Shown: positions 7,712 through 15,954 of the stretch, piece after piece
Position numbering within the stretch: position 1 is the stretch's first letter
Layout: each line of letters starts with the position of its first letter
Source of the DNA: an uncultured Clostridia bacterium
GTDB lineage: Bacteria; Bacillota_A; Clostridia; Oscillospirales; Acutalibacteraceae
Direction of reading: 5' to 3'
Assembly (NCBI GenBank): GCA_944380625.1
Contig: CALWIE010000179.1
Coordinates: forward strand, 1-19,488
Length of the DNA: 19,488 nt
Notes under the pieces: generated by a model
Database searches by the model: none
The model's input: the letters and a program-made list of their open reading frames with translations, nothing else
Told to the model about the DNA's origin: nothing
Made by a program: the position numbers and the translations under genes

Positions 7712-9229
7712 TCACCCTCCTTGCACGCGGATGTGGAACCTTCCCAGCAGGGCCCGAAACTCCCGGGTCCTGCCGTGAAACAGCAAGAGCACCGCCGCGA
7801 AAATCCCCAGGGCGCTCAGCCCCGCCAGAAGCAGGCCCAAAAGGCCCCCCACGGGGATCAGGGCGGCGGCCCCATAGGCGGCAAAGCACCCTGCTGCCGC
7901 CGAGAGCAGCTGCAGGAAGTAGCCCCGGTAATACCGGGCCACCGGGCGGTGCAGGGCGTGCTTGTGTACAGCCCAGACCTCCCACCAGATGCACACGCTC
8001 ACCATGGAGACGGTGGTCCCCAGCAGCACGCCGTAGATTCCCATTTGGAAAACCGCCAAAAACAGGTAGGACACCGCCAGGTTCACCACCACCTCGCCCA
8101 CGGCCTTCAGCCGCAGGTGGTTGAAGATGCCCGCCGCCTCTATGACCAGGATGTTGGCCTCCCGCTGGCCGTGCAGGAAAAAGTTCAGGACCACCACGAA
8201 GGTCACCGCCGGGGAGAGCAGCCAACCCTCCCCGGCCCACAGGGTCAAAAAGCGTTCCAGGCAGGCGGAGATTCCCACGGAAAAGAAGAAATAGCAGCAG
8301 AAATTGGCGAAGGCAAATTCCTGGAACACCTGGTATTTGCGCCCGTCGTCCTTTTGGACCATCAGGTCCCCCACGCTCCCCAGGATGGAGCGCAGCACCT
8401 GATACACCACCCGGGAGATGGTGCTGACCACCATGGAGTAGTTGCTGTAGACCCCCATCAGGGTCAGCTTGGCGTAGGAGATCATCAGGTTGTCGGTGCT
8501 GGTCACCAGCTTGGCCCCGATCTTTTGGACCATGAGGGAGACCACGCTCTTTTTCAGCTTGTCCCGGTCCTCTTTACAAAGCTTTTCCCTTTTGTACTGT
8601 TTCAGGTAGGGGTAGCGCCGGTCGCACAGGACGCTGACTATCAGGTTTGTGGCCACGCCGCAGATAAGGTTGACGGCAAGGTAGCCCAGGTAGCTTTCAA
8701 ACCGCAGGAGCACAAAGGCCTGGAGGGCGTATTTTAGCACCGCCATCCCGTCCTCTGTGACGCTGACCACATAGTGCTGCTGGCAGGCGGAAAACAGGGT
8801 GCGCTTGTAGGAGAAAAAGTAGCTCAACACCGTATTGAGCACAAACAGCAGGTAGATGCCGTTGATGTGGGCCACCTCCACGGCCTCCCGGGTGAAAAAT
8901 CCCAGGAAGGGGATCAGCAGGGGGCCCACAAGGGCCGTGCCCACCCCCAGGATCCGGTAGACCAGCTTGTAGAAGGCCATGAGGCTGGCGATCCGCTTTT
9001 CGTCCCCGTCGGCGATGGGCTTGTACAGGGCGAAGGCCACCGAGGTGCCAATGCCCAGCTCCGCCATGGAGAGGATCATGAGCACGCTCTCCATCACCGA
9101 GTTTACCCCCAGGTACTCCTGGCCCAGCTGCCGGACGAACACCCACCTCACCCCAAACCCCAGCACAATGGAGACCACCTGCCCCAAAAGGGCCAGGGCG
9201 CTGTTGCGCAGGGAGTTTAAAAAACGCAT
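7712..9229 (-). CDS. Wzx-like polysaccharide flippase (oligosaccharide repeat-unit transporter)
   Basis: A 505-residue multi-spanning membrane protein of the polysaccharide transporter branch of the MOP/MVF superfamily. It would flip undecaprenyl-diphosphate-linked repeat units across the cytoplasmic membrane. The N-terminus (residues 1-60) shows the usual first helices with RQLGQEYLGVNSVMES, followed by an ELGIGTSVAFALYKP helix typical of these flippases. About a dozen hydrophobic segments follow, and the length is normal for the family. The first 13 bases overlap the end of the HD-GYP gene, and a purine-rich GGGGGAAGGGA ribosome site precedes ATG 9229. LicD follows after 8 bases. Substrate specificity cannot be predicted. 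Confidence 0.92.
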   Translation of the reverse strand: MRFLNSLRNSALALLGQVVSIVLGFGVRWVFVRQLGQEYLGVNSVMESVLMILSMAELGIGTSVAFALYKPIADGDEKRIASLMAFYKLVYRILGVGTALVGPLLIPFLGFFTREAVEVAHINGIYLLFVLNTVLSYFFSYKRTLFSACQQHYVVSVTEDGMAVLKYALQAFVLLRFESYLGYLAVNLICGVATNLIVSVLCDRRYPYLKQYKREKLCKEDRDKLKKSVVSLMVQKIGAKLVTSTDNLMISYAKLTLMGVYSNYSMVVSTISRVVYQVLRSILGSVGDLMVQKDDGRKYQVFQEFAFANFCCYFFFSVGISACLERFLTLWAGEGWLLSPAVTFVVVLNFFLHGQREANILVIEAAGIFNHLRLKAVGEVVVNLAVSYLFLAVFQMGIYGVLLGTTVSMVSVCIWWEVWAVHKHALHRPVARYYRGYFLQLLSAAAGCFAAYGAAALIPVGGLLGLLLAGLSALGIFAAVLLLFHGRTREFRALLGRFHIRVQGG

Positions 9230-9813
9230 TGCTTGTCCCTTCCCCCTACCATGGACTCCAAAAGGTCGATGAGGGCGGGGTCAAACTGCCCGCACTCCCC
9301 CTGCCGGAGCATTTGGAAGATCTTTTCCACCGGGAAGCTCTGGCGGTAGATCCGGTCGGACCGGAGGGCGTCGAAGGCATCGCACAGGGCCACCATCCAC
9401 ACGTAAAGAGGCAGTTTCCTCTCCCCTTCGTAGCCGCCGCCGTCCGTCCGCTCGTGGTGGAACCGGCAGATATTTTGGACGATCTCCCGCTCGGCGGGGC
9501 CCAGCTCCCCTTCCACCATCTCCGCGCCCAGCCGGGCATGTTCCCGCAGGTGGTCCATCTCCCCGGCCTCCAGGGCGGAGGTCTTCGTCAAAAGGGCGTT
9601 GTTGACCTTCAGCTTTCCCAGGTCGTGGAGAAGGGCCCCCTTGCAGATGCTGTCCAGCTGGCTTTCGCTGTAGTGGGAAAGCCCCTTTTCCTGGGACTTT
9701 TGCAGCATTTCGGCGGTCAGGTTCTTCACCCGCAGGCTGTGGTAAAAGGTCTCCGGGTGGGCCGTCTTCATCTCCCGGAGCAGGCGCTCCAGGTTCTTGC
9801 TCAGTTCAATCAT
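9217..9813 (-). CDS. Stand-alone HD-GYP-like phosphodiesterase domain protein
   Basis: A 198-residue single-domain cytoplasmic protein of the HD-GYP class, whose members degrade cyclic di-GMP. The metal-site residues of the family are visible: H25, the H63-D64-x-x-K67 cluster in LLHDLGKLKV, H92, H119-H120 in FHHERTDGGGY, and D145 in ALCDAFDAL. The signature reads GYE (127-129) rather than GYP, the only clear deviation. There is no receiver, PAS or membrane segment. ATG 9813 overlaps the upstream glycosyltransferase stop by 4 bases (ATGA) and has GAGAGGA 5 bases upstream; an in-frame ATG at 9834 has no ribosome site. The position inside a glycan operon suggests local control of cyclic di-GMP. 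Activity on another signal cannot be excluded. Confidence 0.85.
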   Translation of the reverse strand: MIELSKNLERLLREMKTAHPETFYHSLRVKNLTAEMLQKSQEKGLSHYSESQLDSICKGALLHDLGKLKVNNALLTKTSALEAGEMDHLREHARLGAEMVEGELGPAEREIVQNICRFHHERTDGGGYEGERKLPLYVWMVALCDAFDALRSDRIYRQSFPVEKIFQMLRQGECGQFDPALIDLLESMVGGRDKQCVF

Positions 9814-10754
9814 GATTTTCCTCTCCACCTCCATTGGAATAACGCCCGGACAAGGGCTGTGGGCATGAGCAGCAAAAGGCGGGTCAGGGCCCGGTCCTTT
9901 GCCAAGGCCTTCCTGCGGCCCATGTCCGCCAGGTGCGCCCGGGCGGCGGCTTTCTCCCCCCGGATGATATAATGCCGGCAGCGCCGCATGGAGAACCACT
10001 CCATCACCTCTTTGAGGTGCTCTTTTTTCCCGGCGGGGATGTCCGGGTCCCGGTAGAGCTCTTCCACCCCCTGGAAAAACCCCCAGTCCGGGTCGAAGGA
10101 CTCCTCCCGGGTGGCCTGGGAGAGGGGCTTGCGGTAGACGGCTGTGGCCTTCCCGGTGAGGGCCACGGGGAAATAGGCCGCCACCCGCAGGGAGAACTCC
10201 AGGTCCTCCCCGATCCGGCACCCTGTGGGAAAGCCCCCAGCCCGCTCCCAGGCTCTGCGGGAGACACAGGTGGTGATGACCGTGAAGACCTTTGCGGACT
10301 TGTCCCTTTCGTACTCCTGGAAAAAGTCCTCCAAAAGCACCGGCCCCGGGCGGTTTTGGAAGTAGGGGCACACCCCGGCGGTCTTTCCGTTTGCCAGCTG
10401 GACGCTGGTAAAACTGCCGTACAGGCCCGCCTGGGGGTAGCGGCGGATCAGCTCGCCCATGACCTCCAGGTGGTTTTCAAACCACAGGTCGTCGGCGTCC
10501 AAAAAGGCGAAGTAGCCGCCCCGGGCCTCTTGCATCCCCCGGTTCCGGGCGGCGGCGGCCCCTTGGTTCTCCTGGGAGATCACCCGCACCTGGGGGTGGT
10601 CCCGGTAGGGTTCCAGCACCGCCTGGGTGCCGTCGGTGGAGCCGTCGTCCACCACGATCAGCTCCCAGTCCCTCTCCCTCTGGCGCAGCACGCTTTCTAT
10701 GGCCTGGGGCAAGAAACGGGCCCCGTTGTACGTGGGCAGGATCACAGAGAACAC
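9810..10754 (-). CDS. GT2-family glycosyltransferase
   Basis: A 314-residue GT-A fold glycosyltransferase that would transfer a sugar from a nucleotide donor to the lipid-linked repeat unit at the inner face of the membrane. Seen: VILPTYNGARFL at the N-terminus, the nucleotide-binding VVDDGSTDGT (34-43), the metal-binding DADD (86-89) and the acidic pair E183-D184 in IGEDLEFSLR. The C-terminal 60 residues are basic and moderately hydrophobic, suggesting membrane association. The start is a GTG at 10754 with a strong AAAGGAGG 7 bases upstream. It lies 16 bases after the polymerase gene stop and overlaps the HD-GYP gene by 4 bases. Donor and linkage are unknown. Confidence 0.92.
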   Translation of the reverse strand: MFSVILPTYNGARFLPQAIESVLRQRERDWELIVVDDGSTDGTQAVLEPYRDHPQVRVISQENQGAAAARNRGMQEARGGYFAFLDADDLWFENHLEVMGELIRRYPQAGLYGSFTSVQLANGKTAGVCPYFQNRPGPVLLEDFFQEYERDKSAKVFTVITTCVSRRAWERAGGFPTGCRIGEDLEFSLRVAAYFPVALTGKATAVYRKPLSQATREESFDPDWGFFQGVEELYRDPDIPAGKKEHLKEVMEWFSMRRCRHYIIRGEKAAARAHLADMGRRKALAKDRALTRLLLLMPTALVRALFQWRWRGKS

Positions 10755-10761
10755 GGGAGGG

Positions 10762-10769
10762 CCTCCTTT
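10762..10769 (-). promoter_or_regulatory. Ribosome site fixing the GTG start of the GT2 gene
   Basis: AAAGGAGG on the minus strand lies 7 bases before GTG 10754. No in-frame ATG lies near, and the resulting N-terminus (MFSVILPTYN) is exactly where GT2 proteins normally begin. Confidence 0.75.
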
Positions 10770-10770
10770 C

Positions 10771-12111
10771 CTAGATGAAATAGAGCATCACGAAGGGCCA
10801 GTCGATGAAAAAGTCCACCGTCAGGCCGAACACGAGAAAGGCGAAGTTAAAGAGGATTTGCAGGATTTTGACATCCTGGGCCTCGTAGCCCGCCGGCTGG
10901 GAGAAATGGCGCATCAGCCGGTAGGAGAAAACCCCCAGCAGGGGCAGGTAAATGGCCGCTGTCCCCAGGATGCCGAAATTGAGCAGAGCCTGGATATAGG
11001 AGTTGTGGCAGGCGATGGGCAGGACGTTTTCGTCGATGGACATCACCGTGACCACGTCCCCGCCGAAGAGCTGGCCCAGAATCCCCTTTTGGGCGAAGAT
11101 CTCCATGGCCTCGCCCCAGATGGCCGCCCGGTCCGTGGTGAACAGGTCCCACCGGCCCCGGGGAATGTAGGAGAGCTTTTCGTTGATGCGGATGATAAGC
11201 CCGGAGACGGCCTCGATCTCCCGCAGCTGGGGGATGGCCAGCACCACGGCCACCACCGCCGCCAAACCCACGAAGGCCGCAGCGAGGATCACCAGGGACC
11301 GGGCCCGGTACCGGAGGACTACATAGAGGATGGACAGCCCCACCAGGACGCCCAGGGCAGAGATGCTGGCCGTTTGCAGGAGCATCACCCCGAAGGCCGC
11401 CACAAGGGCACAGCGCAGCCATTTGGGGATGCCCGCCACCTCCATCGAGGAGACGGCGCACAGGCTGTAAAACAGGCCGGCGAAGTTGGAGTCGCTCAGG
11501 GCGCCGAAATTCCGGTGGACCGTGTGGGCCCCGGCGCCGGCCACGTTGATGTCCACCGCCACCTCCGTGTTGGTCCAGCCGTAGACCCCCGAGGCGACGC
11601 CCCCCAGAAGGAAGGCGTAGATAAACTTGCGGAACAGCCGGGGCTCTTCCAAGACCTTTAGCAGGATGATGTAGATGAGGGCGCAGTCCACGATCACGTT
11701 CAGGCCCACCCGGAGGCTCTCCACCTGGGGCATGGCGAAAACGCTGTGGAGGAGAAACACGAACAAGGCGGGGAAATAGGCGGCGCGAAACTTCGTCTTG
11801 GGCAGGTCCAGCACAAAGCGCAGCACCACCAGGTAGGAGTAGATCCGAAACGCGGGGGTGTCCCCGATGAGCATCCGGTAGCGCATGTACAAAAACAGGG
11901 CGGCGTACAGGTAGAAATTCTCATCGAAGAAGCTGCCCGCCGCGCAGAGCGCCAAAAGGATAGAGGCGTAGCCGGTCAGCTGGGGCAGCGGCCCCGGGAC
12001 CAGGCAGAGGGCAAACCCCAGCAAAAATACGGCGTTGTAGACGCGGCGCTTCAGCAGCTGGCCTGAGCCGGCCGCCCCCTGCCCAAGGCCGTCTTTTCTC
12101 CACTCTAGCAT
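10771..12111 (-). CDS. Wzy-like polysaccharide polymerase / O-antigen ligase family membrane protein
   Basis: A 446-residue integral membrane protein with about ten or more hydrophobic segments. It would polymerise repeat units on the outer face of the membrane after flipping. The O-antigen polymerase/ligase-type signature is visible in a large extracellular loop: arginines around GRWDLFTTDRAAIWGEA (319-335), then the ACHNSYIQALLNFGILG segment (367-383), in which H369-N370 is the usual conserved pair. HRNFGALSDSNFAG (199-212) is another loop typical of the family. ATG 12111 has GGAGGAG 8 bases upstream and overlaps the stop of the YdjC-GT4 gene by 7 bases. Given the flippase and copolymerases in the operon, polymerase is preferred over ligase. 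Confidence 0.88.
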   Translation of the reverse strand: MLEWRKDGLGQGAAGSGQLLKRRVYNAVFLLGFALCLVPGPLPQLTGYASILLALCAAGSFFDENFYLYAALFLYMRYRMLIGDTPAFRIYSYLVVLRFVLDLPKTKFRAAYFPALFVFLLHSVFAMPQVESLRVGLNVIVDCALIYIILLKVLEEPRLFRKFIYAFLLGGVASGVYGWTNTEVAVDINVAGAGAHTVHRNFGALSDSNFAGLFYSLCAVSSMEVAGIPKWLRCALVAAFGVMLLQTASISALGVLVGLSILYVVLRYRARSLVILAAAFVGLAAVVAVVLAIPQLREIEAVSGLIIRINEKLSYIPRGRWDLFTTDRAAIWGEAMEIFAQKGILGQLFGGDVVTVMSIDENVLPIACHNSYIQALLNFGILGTAAIYLPLLGVFSYRLMRHFSQPAGYEAQDVKILQILFNFAFLVFGLTVDFFIDWPFVMLYFI

Positions 12112-14075
12112 GAAAACAGCTCCTCCACCAGCTCATAAAACTTTGCGATCTCCCTTTGGTTCCCGTAGTCGTGGCGGCGTATATACTCCCTGGGGCCCTC
12201 CAGGACGCCGGGGTCCTCCAGGATCCTTTTGAGGCCCCGGTAGATCCCCTCGCCGCTGTTCTCCACGATGAAGCCGTCCACCCCGTCCTGGATCTGCTCC
12301 CCGGCGGAGGTGTAGCGGGCCACCAGGGGGACAAGGCCCATGATGTGCCCCTCTGTCACCACCATGGGCTTTCCCTCGTACCGGGAGGGCAAGAGCATCA
12401 CGTCGCACAGCTTCATGTAGGGAATGGGGTTCTCCCGGGCCCCCAGGGGGTATATCACGTCCTCCAGGCCGTACTGGCGGATCATCTCTGAAAGGCGGCC
12501 GGCGTCCCGGCCCTTGCCGATGACGACCCACCTGGCCCGGAAGGCAAGTCCCTCCTCCTTCAGGCGGGCAAAGGCCTTGACGGCCCGGTCCAGGCCCTTG
12601 TGCTCAAAGTTGATCCTCGCCACCGTGAGGAAGTGCAGACACCCCTCCGGGGCCTCATAGGGAAGGGACGCCTCCCCCTCCTCCCCTCGCCGGCGGACGT
12701 ACTCTGCGGAGAGGAGGTTTGGCAGAAAGCGGGTCTTGGGGGCAAGCCCCGGGTGGTCCTGGGCGAAGGCGGCCCGGCAGTCCTCGCTGACAAACACCAG
12801 GGCGTCCGCCTTTTGAAGGGCCCGCCGGTCCTCCTGGTACAGCAGGCCCGCGGCCCGGTAGTCCAGGTGGTTCCAGAGGATCTTCTTTTGGGCCCTCACC
12901 CGGGTCATGACATAGTTTAGGGGCCAGTCGGCCTCGTAGGCCACGGCCAGGTCATATTCCTTCCGAAGGGGGACGGAGTAGCGGCAGCCCTCCTTGGAGC
13001 GGATCTGGATGGCGGCCCGCCGGTTGTGGAGGACCTTTTCATAGTACATGCCCCGCAGGGCCGCCAGGTCGTAGCGGGGAGAGCACACCCGCCGGAGGAA
13101 TTCCCCCGGGGAGCGGCCCTGATGGCGCTTTCCCTGGGGCAGGAAGTGGATCTCGGGCTTTATGCCGTAGCGCCCCTCCCCCCGCTCGTAGAACATCACG
13201 TCCACGTCGTAGCGGTCTGTGTCCAGGGCATTTAAAAAGTTTACCAGGGAGGTCATGGCCCCGCCGATATGGGCCTGGATAAAGCACACCAGCAGCTTGC
13301 GTTTTTTCCCAGTGACGTCCTCCAGGTGAAGGCCTTTTTCCCGGATCCACTCCCTGGTCACAAAGGGGTGGGGACAGGGCAGGGTGTTGTCCAGCAGCAC
13401 CCCGTTTTGAAGGACCGGGTGGGTCATCAGCTCCACGTCCTCTTTTACCCCCTGTTTTTCACACTTTTCAAAATCCTGCACAGAGCCGAAATGGGCGGTG
13501 GTCCCAATGGGGCGCCCGCAGGTCCGCAGACGGCGGAGGTGGGCGTTGAAGAGCCTTTTGTACAGGGAAAAAGCCGGGGAAAAGCCCTCTTCCGAAAGGT
13601 TGCGGCTGATGCGCACCGTGCGGAAGCCGTACTTTTGCAAGAGCTTCCAGATGGAGGCGTAGACGCTGAAATAGGTGTGGGTGTAGTTGTGGGAGTCGGC
13701 GTGGAGAAGGGTAAATCCCATGGCCAGATACCGCTGGATCTGGGCCTCTGTCTCCTGGCGGATGGCCTCCCGGGTCGCCCTGTTTAAATAGAGCCTCCCT
13801 CGGAGGGGGATGTGGAACGTCCCGGTAAACCTGCCGGAGGCGTCGCACAAAGGGGACCGGGCGCAGGCCTGGGTGAGGGGGAAACCCTCCGTCAGGTTGA
13901 TGTGGAGCCCCACCTTGTCAAAGAAGCCCTCCTCCCTGGCAAGGCGCGCCGCCTCCTCGGAGGCCGGCATATTCACCAGGATCGTGGTCCGGTTGACAAG
14001 CCCCTCCCGGAAGCACCGGGCCACCGCCTGGTTCACCTGGCGGGAATATCCAAAGTCGTCGGCGTTGATGATCAT
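12105..14075 (-). CDS. Fusion of YdjC/ChbG-type carbohydrate deacetylase and GT4 glycosyltransferase
   Basis: A 656-residue cytoplasmic protein with two catalytic modules. Residues 1-250 match the YdjC/ChbG family, which removes acetyl groups from N-acetylated sugars: INADDFGYS (3-11) with the metal-binding Asp pair, VGLHINLTEG (55-64) with H58, HADSHNYTHTYFSV (125-138) and LMTHP (216-220). From about 258 a GT-B glycosyltransferase begins, with a GGAMTSL loop (271-277), an internal VARINFEHKGLDRAV segment (486-500) and the GT4 donor-site SRYEGKPMVVTEG (564-576) holding E567-x7-E575. The junction is in frame with no sign of a frameshift. ATG 14075 has AGGAGG 6 bases upstream. It may transfer a sugar and deacetylate it, or the reverse order; substrates are unknown. 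Confidence 0.9.
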   Translation of the reverse strand: MIINADDFGYSRQVNQAVARCFREGLVNRTTILVNMPASEEAARLAREEGFFDKVGLHINLTEGFPLTQACARSPLCDASGRFTGTFHIPLRGRLYLNRATREAIRQETEAQIQRYLAMGFTLLHADSHNYTHTYFSVYASIWKLLQKYGFRTVRISRNLSEEGFSPAFSLYKRLFNAHLRRLRTCGRPIGTTAHFGSVQDFEKCEKQGVKEDVELMTHPVLQNGVLLDNTLPCPHPFVTREWIREKGLHLEDVTGKKRKLLVCFIQAHIGGAMTSLVNFLNALDTDRYDVDVMFYERGEGRYGIKPEIHFLPQGKRHQGRSPGEFLRRVCSPRYDLAALRGMYYEKVLHNRRAAIQIRSKEGCRYSVPLRKEYDLAVAYEADWPLNYVMTRVRAQKKILWNHLDYRAAGLLYQEDRRALQKADALVFVSEDCRAAFAQDHPGLAPKTRFLPNLLSAEYVRRRGEEGEASLPYEAPEGCLHFLTVARINFEHKGLDRAVKAFARLKEEGLAFRARWVVIGKGRDAGRLSEMIRQYGLEDVIYPLGARENPIPYMKLCDVMLLPSRYEGKPMVVTEGHIMGLVPLVARYTSAGEQIQDGVDGFIVENSGEGIYRGLKRILEDPGVLEGPREYIRRHDYGNQREIAKFYELVEELFSC

Positions 14076-14095
14076 ACTCTCCCTCCTCCGGGGCT

Positions 14096-15085
14096 TTACT
14101 TGCGCAGCTGGGTGAGGCGGCTGGCAAAGACCGCCGCAGCCGGGGCGGCCCGGAACACCGCGTACATGGCCCTCCGCTTTAGGGGGATTCCCTGCCGCCG
14201 GCGCATTTGGGCGTAATTTTCCCGGTACAGGGCCAGATACCTGCCGTTTGCGCAGTCCTCGTCCCGGTCATCAGGGCGCAGGCGCATCTGTTCGCTGTAG
14301 CGCAGGATCAGGTCGGTGCAGATCTTCTCCCGGGTGCGCAGGACCTGCTCCGGCTTATTTAGGGCGGTGAAAAAGGCGATCCGCTCCTCGTAGGCCCGCA
14401 GCCAGTCCCACCGGCGGGGATTGCCCTTGAGCTTTTTGGCGATGTCGTCCATGATGCTGCCGCCCCGCTGAAAGTAATAGTAGAGCTTCTCCCCGGTAAA
14501 GGCCACCCGGCCGGCCTGGTAGACGGCCCGGTAAATGACAAACTCATCCTCGTTCCAGCGGCCCTGGGGGAACCAGACATCCCGGAACGCCGGAAGGGAG
14601 AAGACCTTGGCGGCCATAAGAGAGCGCAGCCGGTATCCCAAAAGGGCCTCCTCCCCCCCTTGGGAGAAGGCCTTCCCCCCGCCTTCCCGGGAGGAAAACT
14701 CCCCCGCCCCTTTTTCGTAGCCGCACTGGGCGGCGCCGCAGCCCAGGCTTTCGCAGGCGCCGACCATGGTTTCGGCAAACCTGGGCCGGAGGAAGTCGTC
14801 GGAGTCCAGAAAGCACAGGTAATCCCTGTTGTCCCCGGATTCCCGGGCCAGCCGGAGCCCGGCGTTGCGGGCCTGGGAGAGGCCGCCGTTTTCCTGGTGG
14901 AGAACACAGACGTTGGGGTGAGCGTCGGCATAGGCGTCGCAGATTCCGGGAGAGGCATCGGTGGAGCCGTCGTCCACCAAAATGACCTTTACCCTGCCGT
15001 AGGTCTGCGCCAGCACCGAGTCCACACAGCGCCGGAGATACCGATCCATATTGTAGACGGGAACAATCACGTAGAGGGTGTGCAA
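14096..15085 (-). CDS. GT2-family glycosyltransferase
   Basis: A 329-residue GT-A fold glycosyltransferase, the first of the glycosyltransferases in this operon in transcription order. Seen: VIVPVYNMDRYL (6-17), VDDGSTD (37-43), NGGLSQARNAG (66-76), the metal site DSDD (94-97) and the acidic pair E179-D180 in RWNEDEF. The chosen start is TTG 15085, with AGGAGG 10 bases upstream, giving a normal GT2 N-terminus. GTG 15070 would form a GTGA 4-base overlap with the phosphoesterase stop but has no ribosome site. The TTG start overlaps the upstream gene by 19 bases. Residues 230-329 are basic and helical-looking without a recognised domain. Donor and acceptor are unknown. Confidence 0.9.
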   Translation of the reverse strand: MHTLYVIVPVYNMDRYLRRCVDSVLAQTYGRVKVILVDDGSTDASPGICDAYADAHPNVCVLHQENGGLSQARNAGLRLARESGDNRDYLCFLDSDDFLRPRFAETMVGACESLGCGAAQCGYEKGAGEFSSREGGGKAFSQGGEEALLGYRLRSLMAAKVFSLPAFRDVWFPQGRWNEDEFVIYRAVYQAGRVAFTGEKLYYYFQRGGSIMDDIAKKLKGNPRRWDWLRAYEERIAFFTALNKPEQVLRTREKICTDLILRYSEQMRLRPDDRDEDCANGRYLALYRENYAQMRRRQGIPLKRRAMYAVFRAAPAAAVFASRLTQLRK

Positions 15086-15954
15086 GAGCCGGACGCCTCC
15101 TCTCTCTTCAAAGTGACCAGCACCACTTCCGGCTGGTTGAAGACCCGGAATTTTTCGGGGTTTTTGTCGCAGCCGCCGCTGACGATCATGGCGGCCTCCC
15201 CTTCGTCGTAAAAGCCGTAGGTGTACTTGGGGAAAAGGGCGGTCTCCCCCCCTTCCCTGCCGAACACCCCCCGGACAAAGGGCAGCCGGAGCAGCCCCCC
15301 GTGCATGTGCCCGGAGAGGATCAGGTCCACCCCCGTGTCCTTCAGGTAGGGATAGAGGTTTGCCCGGTGGTTCAGCAGGAGGATGAACAGGCTGTCGTCC
15401 CCCGGGTGGTGCTCCCCTACGGTCCACCGGATCTCCTCCAGGGCCCCTTCGCCCACAGGGTCGTTTTGGCCGCAGTCCTTCAGGCCGATCAGGTAGATCC
15501 GCTGGCCGTTCTTCTCCAGCCACACGCTGTCGTTCTCCAGCCAGTGGATCCCCTCGTCCCACAGGCAGCCCACAATGTGCTCGTACTCCCTGTTTTGGGA
15601 CTCGTGGTTCCCGGAGACGGCGTACATGGGGACGCTGTCCCCCACCCCCTGGGCGATGGCCTTGGCCTGCTCAAACCCGTATCCGGGCAGCTGGACCAGG
15701 TCCCCGCAAAAGAGGATCACGTCCGGGGACTCCCGGCGGATGATCTCCAGGATCTGCTCCCCAAAGGGCGCCTCGTGGAGGTCGCTGACCAAGAGGAGCT
15801 TGTAGCCGTCGAACTGCCCGGGGACGTCCCGGTGGGAGAATTCATACTCTGTAAGCCTCACGTGGCTGTTGGCGTAAGCGTTCCAGCCCCACGCCCCCAA
15901 GGCCCCGGCCGCCAGCACAAAAAGGGCCAAAAGCCACCTTATCGCCCCTTTCAT
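15067..15954 (-). CDS. Membrane-anchored calcineurin-like metallophosphoesterase
   Basis: A 295-residue phosphoesterase with one N-terminal membrane helix (about 7-25, preceded by K2 and R6, so the catalytic domain is probably outside the cell). The dimetal motifs are complete and in order: SDLH (57-60), GDLV (84-87), GNHE (115-118), LNHR (194-197, with H196) and GHMHGG (215-220). It resembles the YkuE/YaeI group, some of which act on lipid-linked phosphates. ATG 15954 overlaps the copolymerase-EAL stop by 4 bases (ATGA); there is no convincing ribosome site, so its translation probably depends on the upstream gene. In this operon it might act on a lipid carrier or a phospho-substituent of the glycan; this is inference. 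Confidence 0.9.
   Translation of the reverse strand: MKGAIRWLLALFVLAAGALGAWGWNAYANSHVRLTEYEFSHRDVPGQFDGYKLLLVSDLHEAPFGEQILEIIRRESPDVILFCGDLVQLPGYGFEQAKAIAQGVGDSVPMYAVSGNHESQNREYEHIVGCLWDEGIHWLENDSVWLEKNGQRIYLIGLKDCGQNDPVGEGALEEIRWTVGEHHPGDDSLFILLLNHRANLYPYLKDTGVDLILSGHMHGGLLRLPFVRGVFGREGGETALFPKYTYGFYDEGEAAMIVSGGCDKNPEKFRVFNQPEVVLVTLKREEASGSCTPST
15096..15101 (-). promoter_or_regulatory. Ribosome site deciding the TTG start of the GT2 gene
   Basis: AGGAGG on the minus strand lies inside the 3' end of the phosphoesterase gene, 10 bases before TTG 15085. It is the only good ribosome site near the start of this glycosyltransferase. Confidence 0.6.

Noticed and set aside
7704..8240. N-terminal extension of the LicD frame to 440 codons
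   Set aside because: The extension reads through the flippase gene in another frame and has no recognisable domain; the LicD family starts at ATG 7703.
9814..10371. N-terminal extension of the HD-GYP frame to 384 codons
   Set aside because: It lies inside the GT2 gene in a shifted frame; ATG 9813 with ATGA overlap and ribosome site explains the start.
15086..15562. N-terminal extension of the GT2 frame to 488 codons
   Set aside because: The extra part is a shadow of the phosphoesterase gene, and GT2 domains begin where the TTG start places them.
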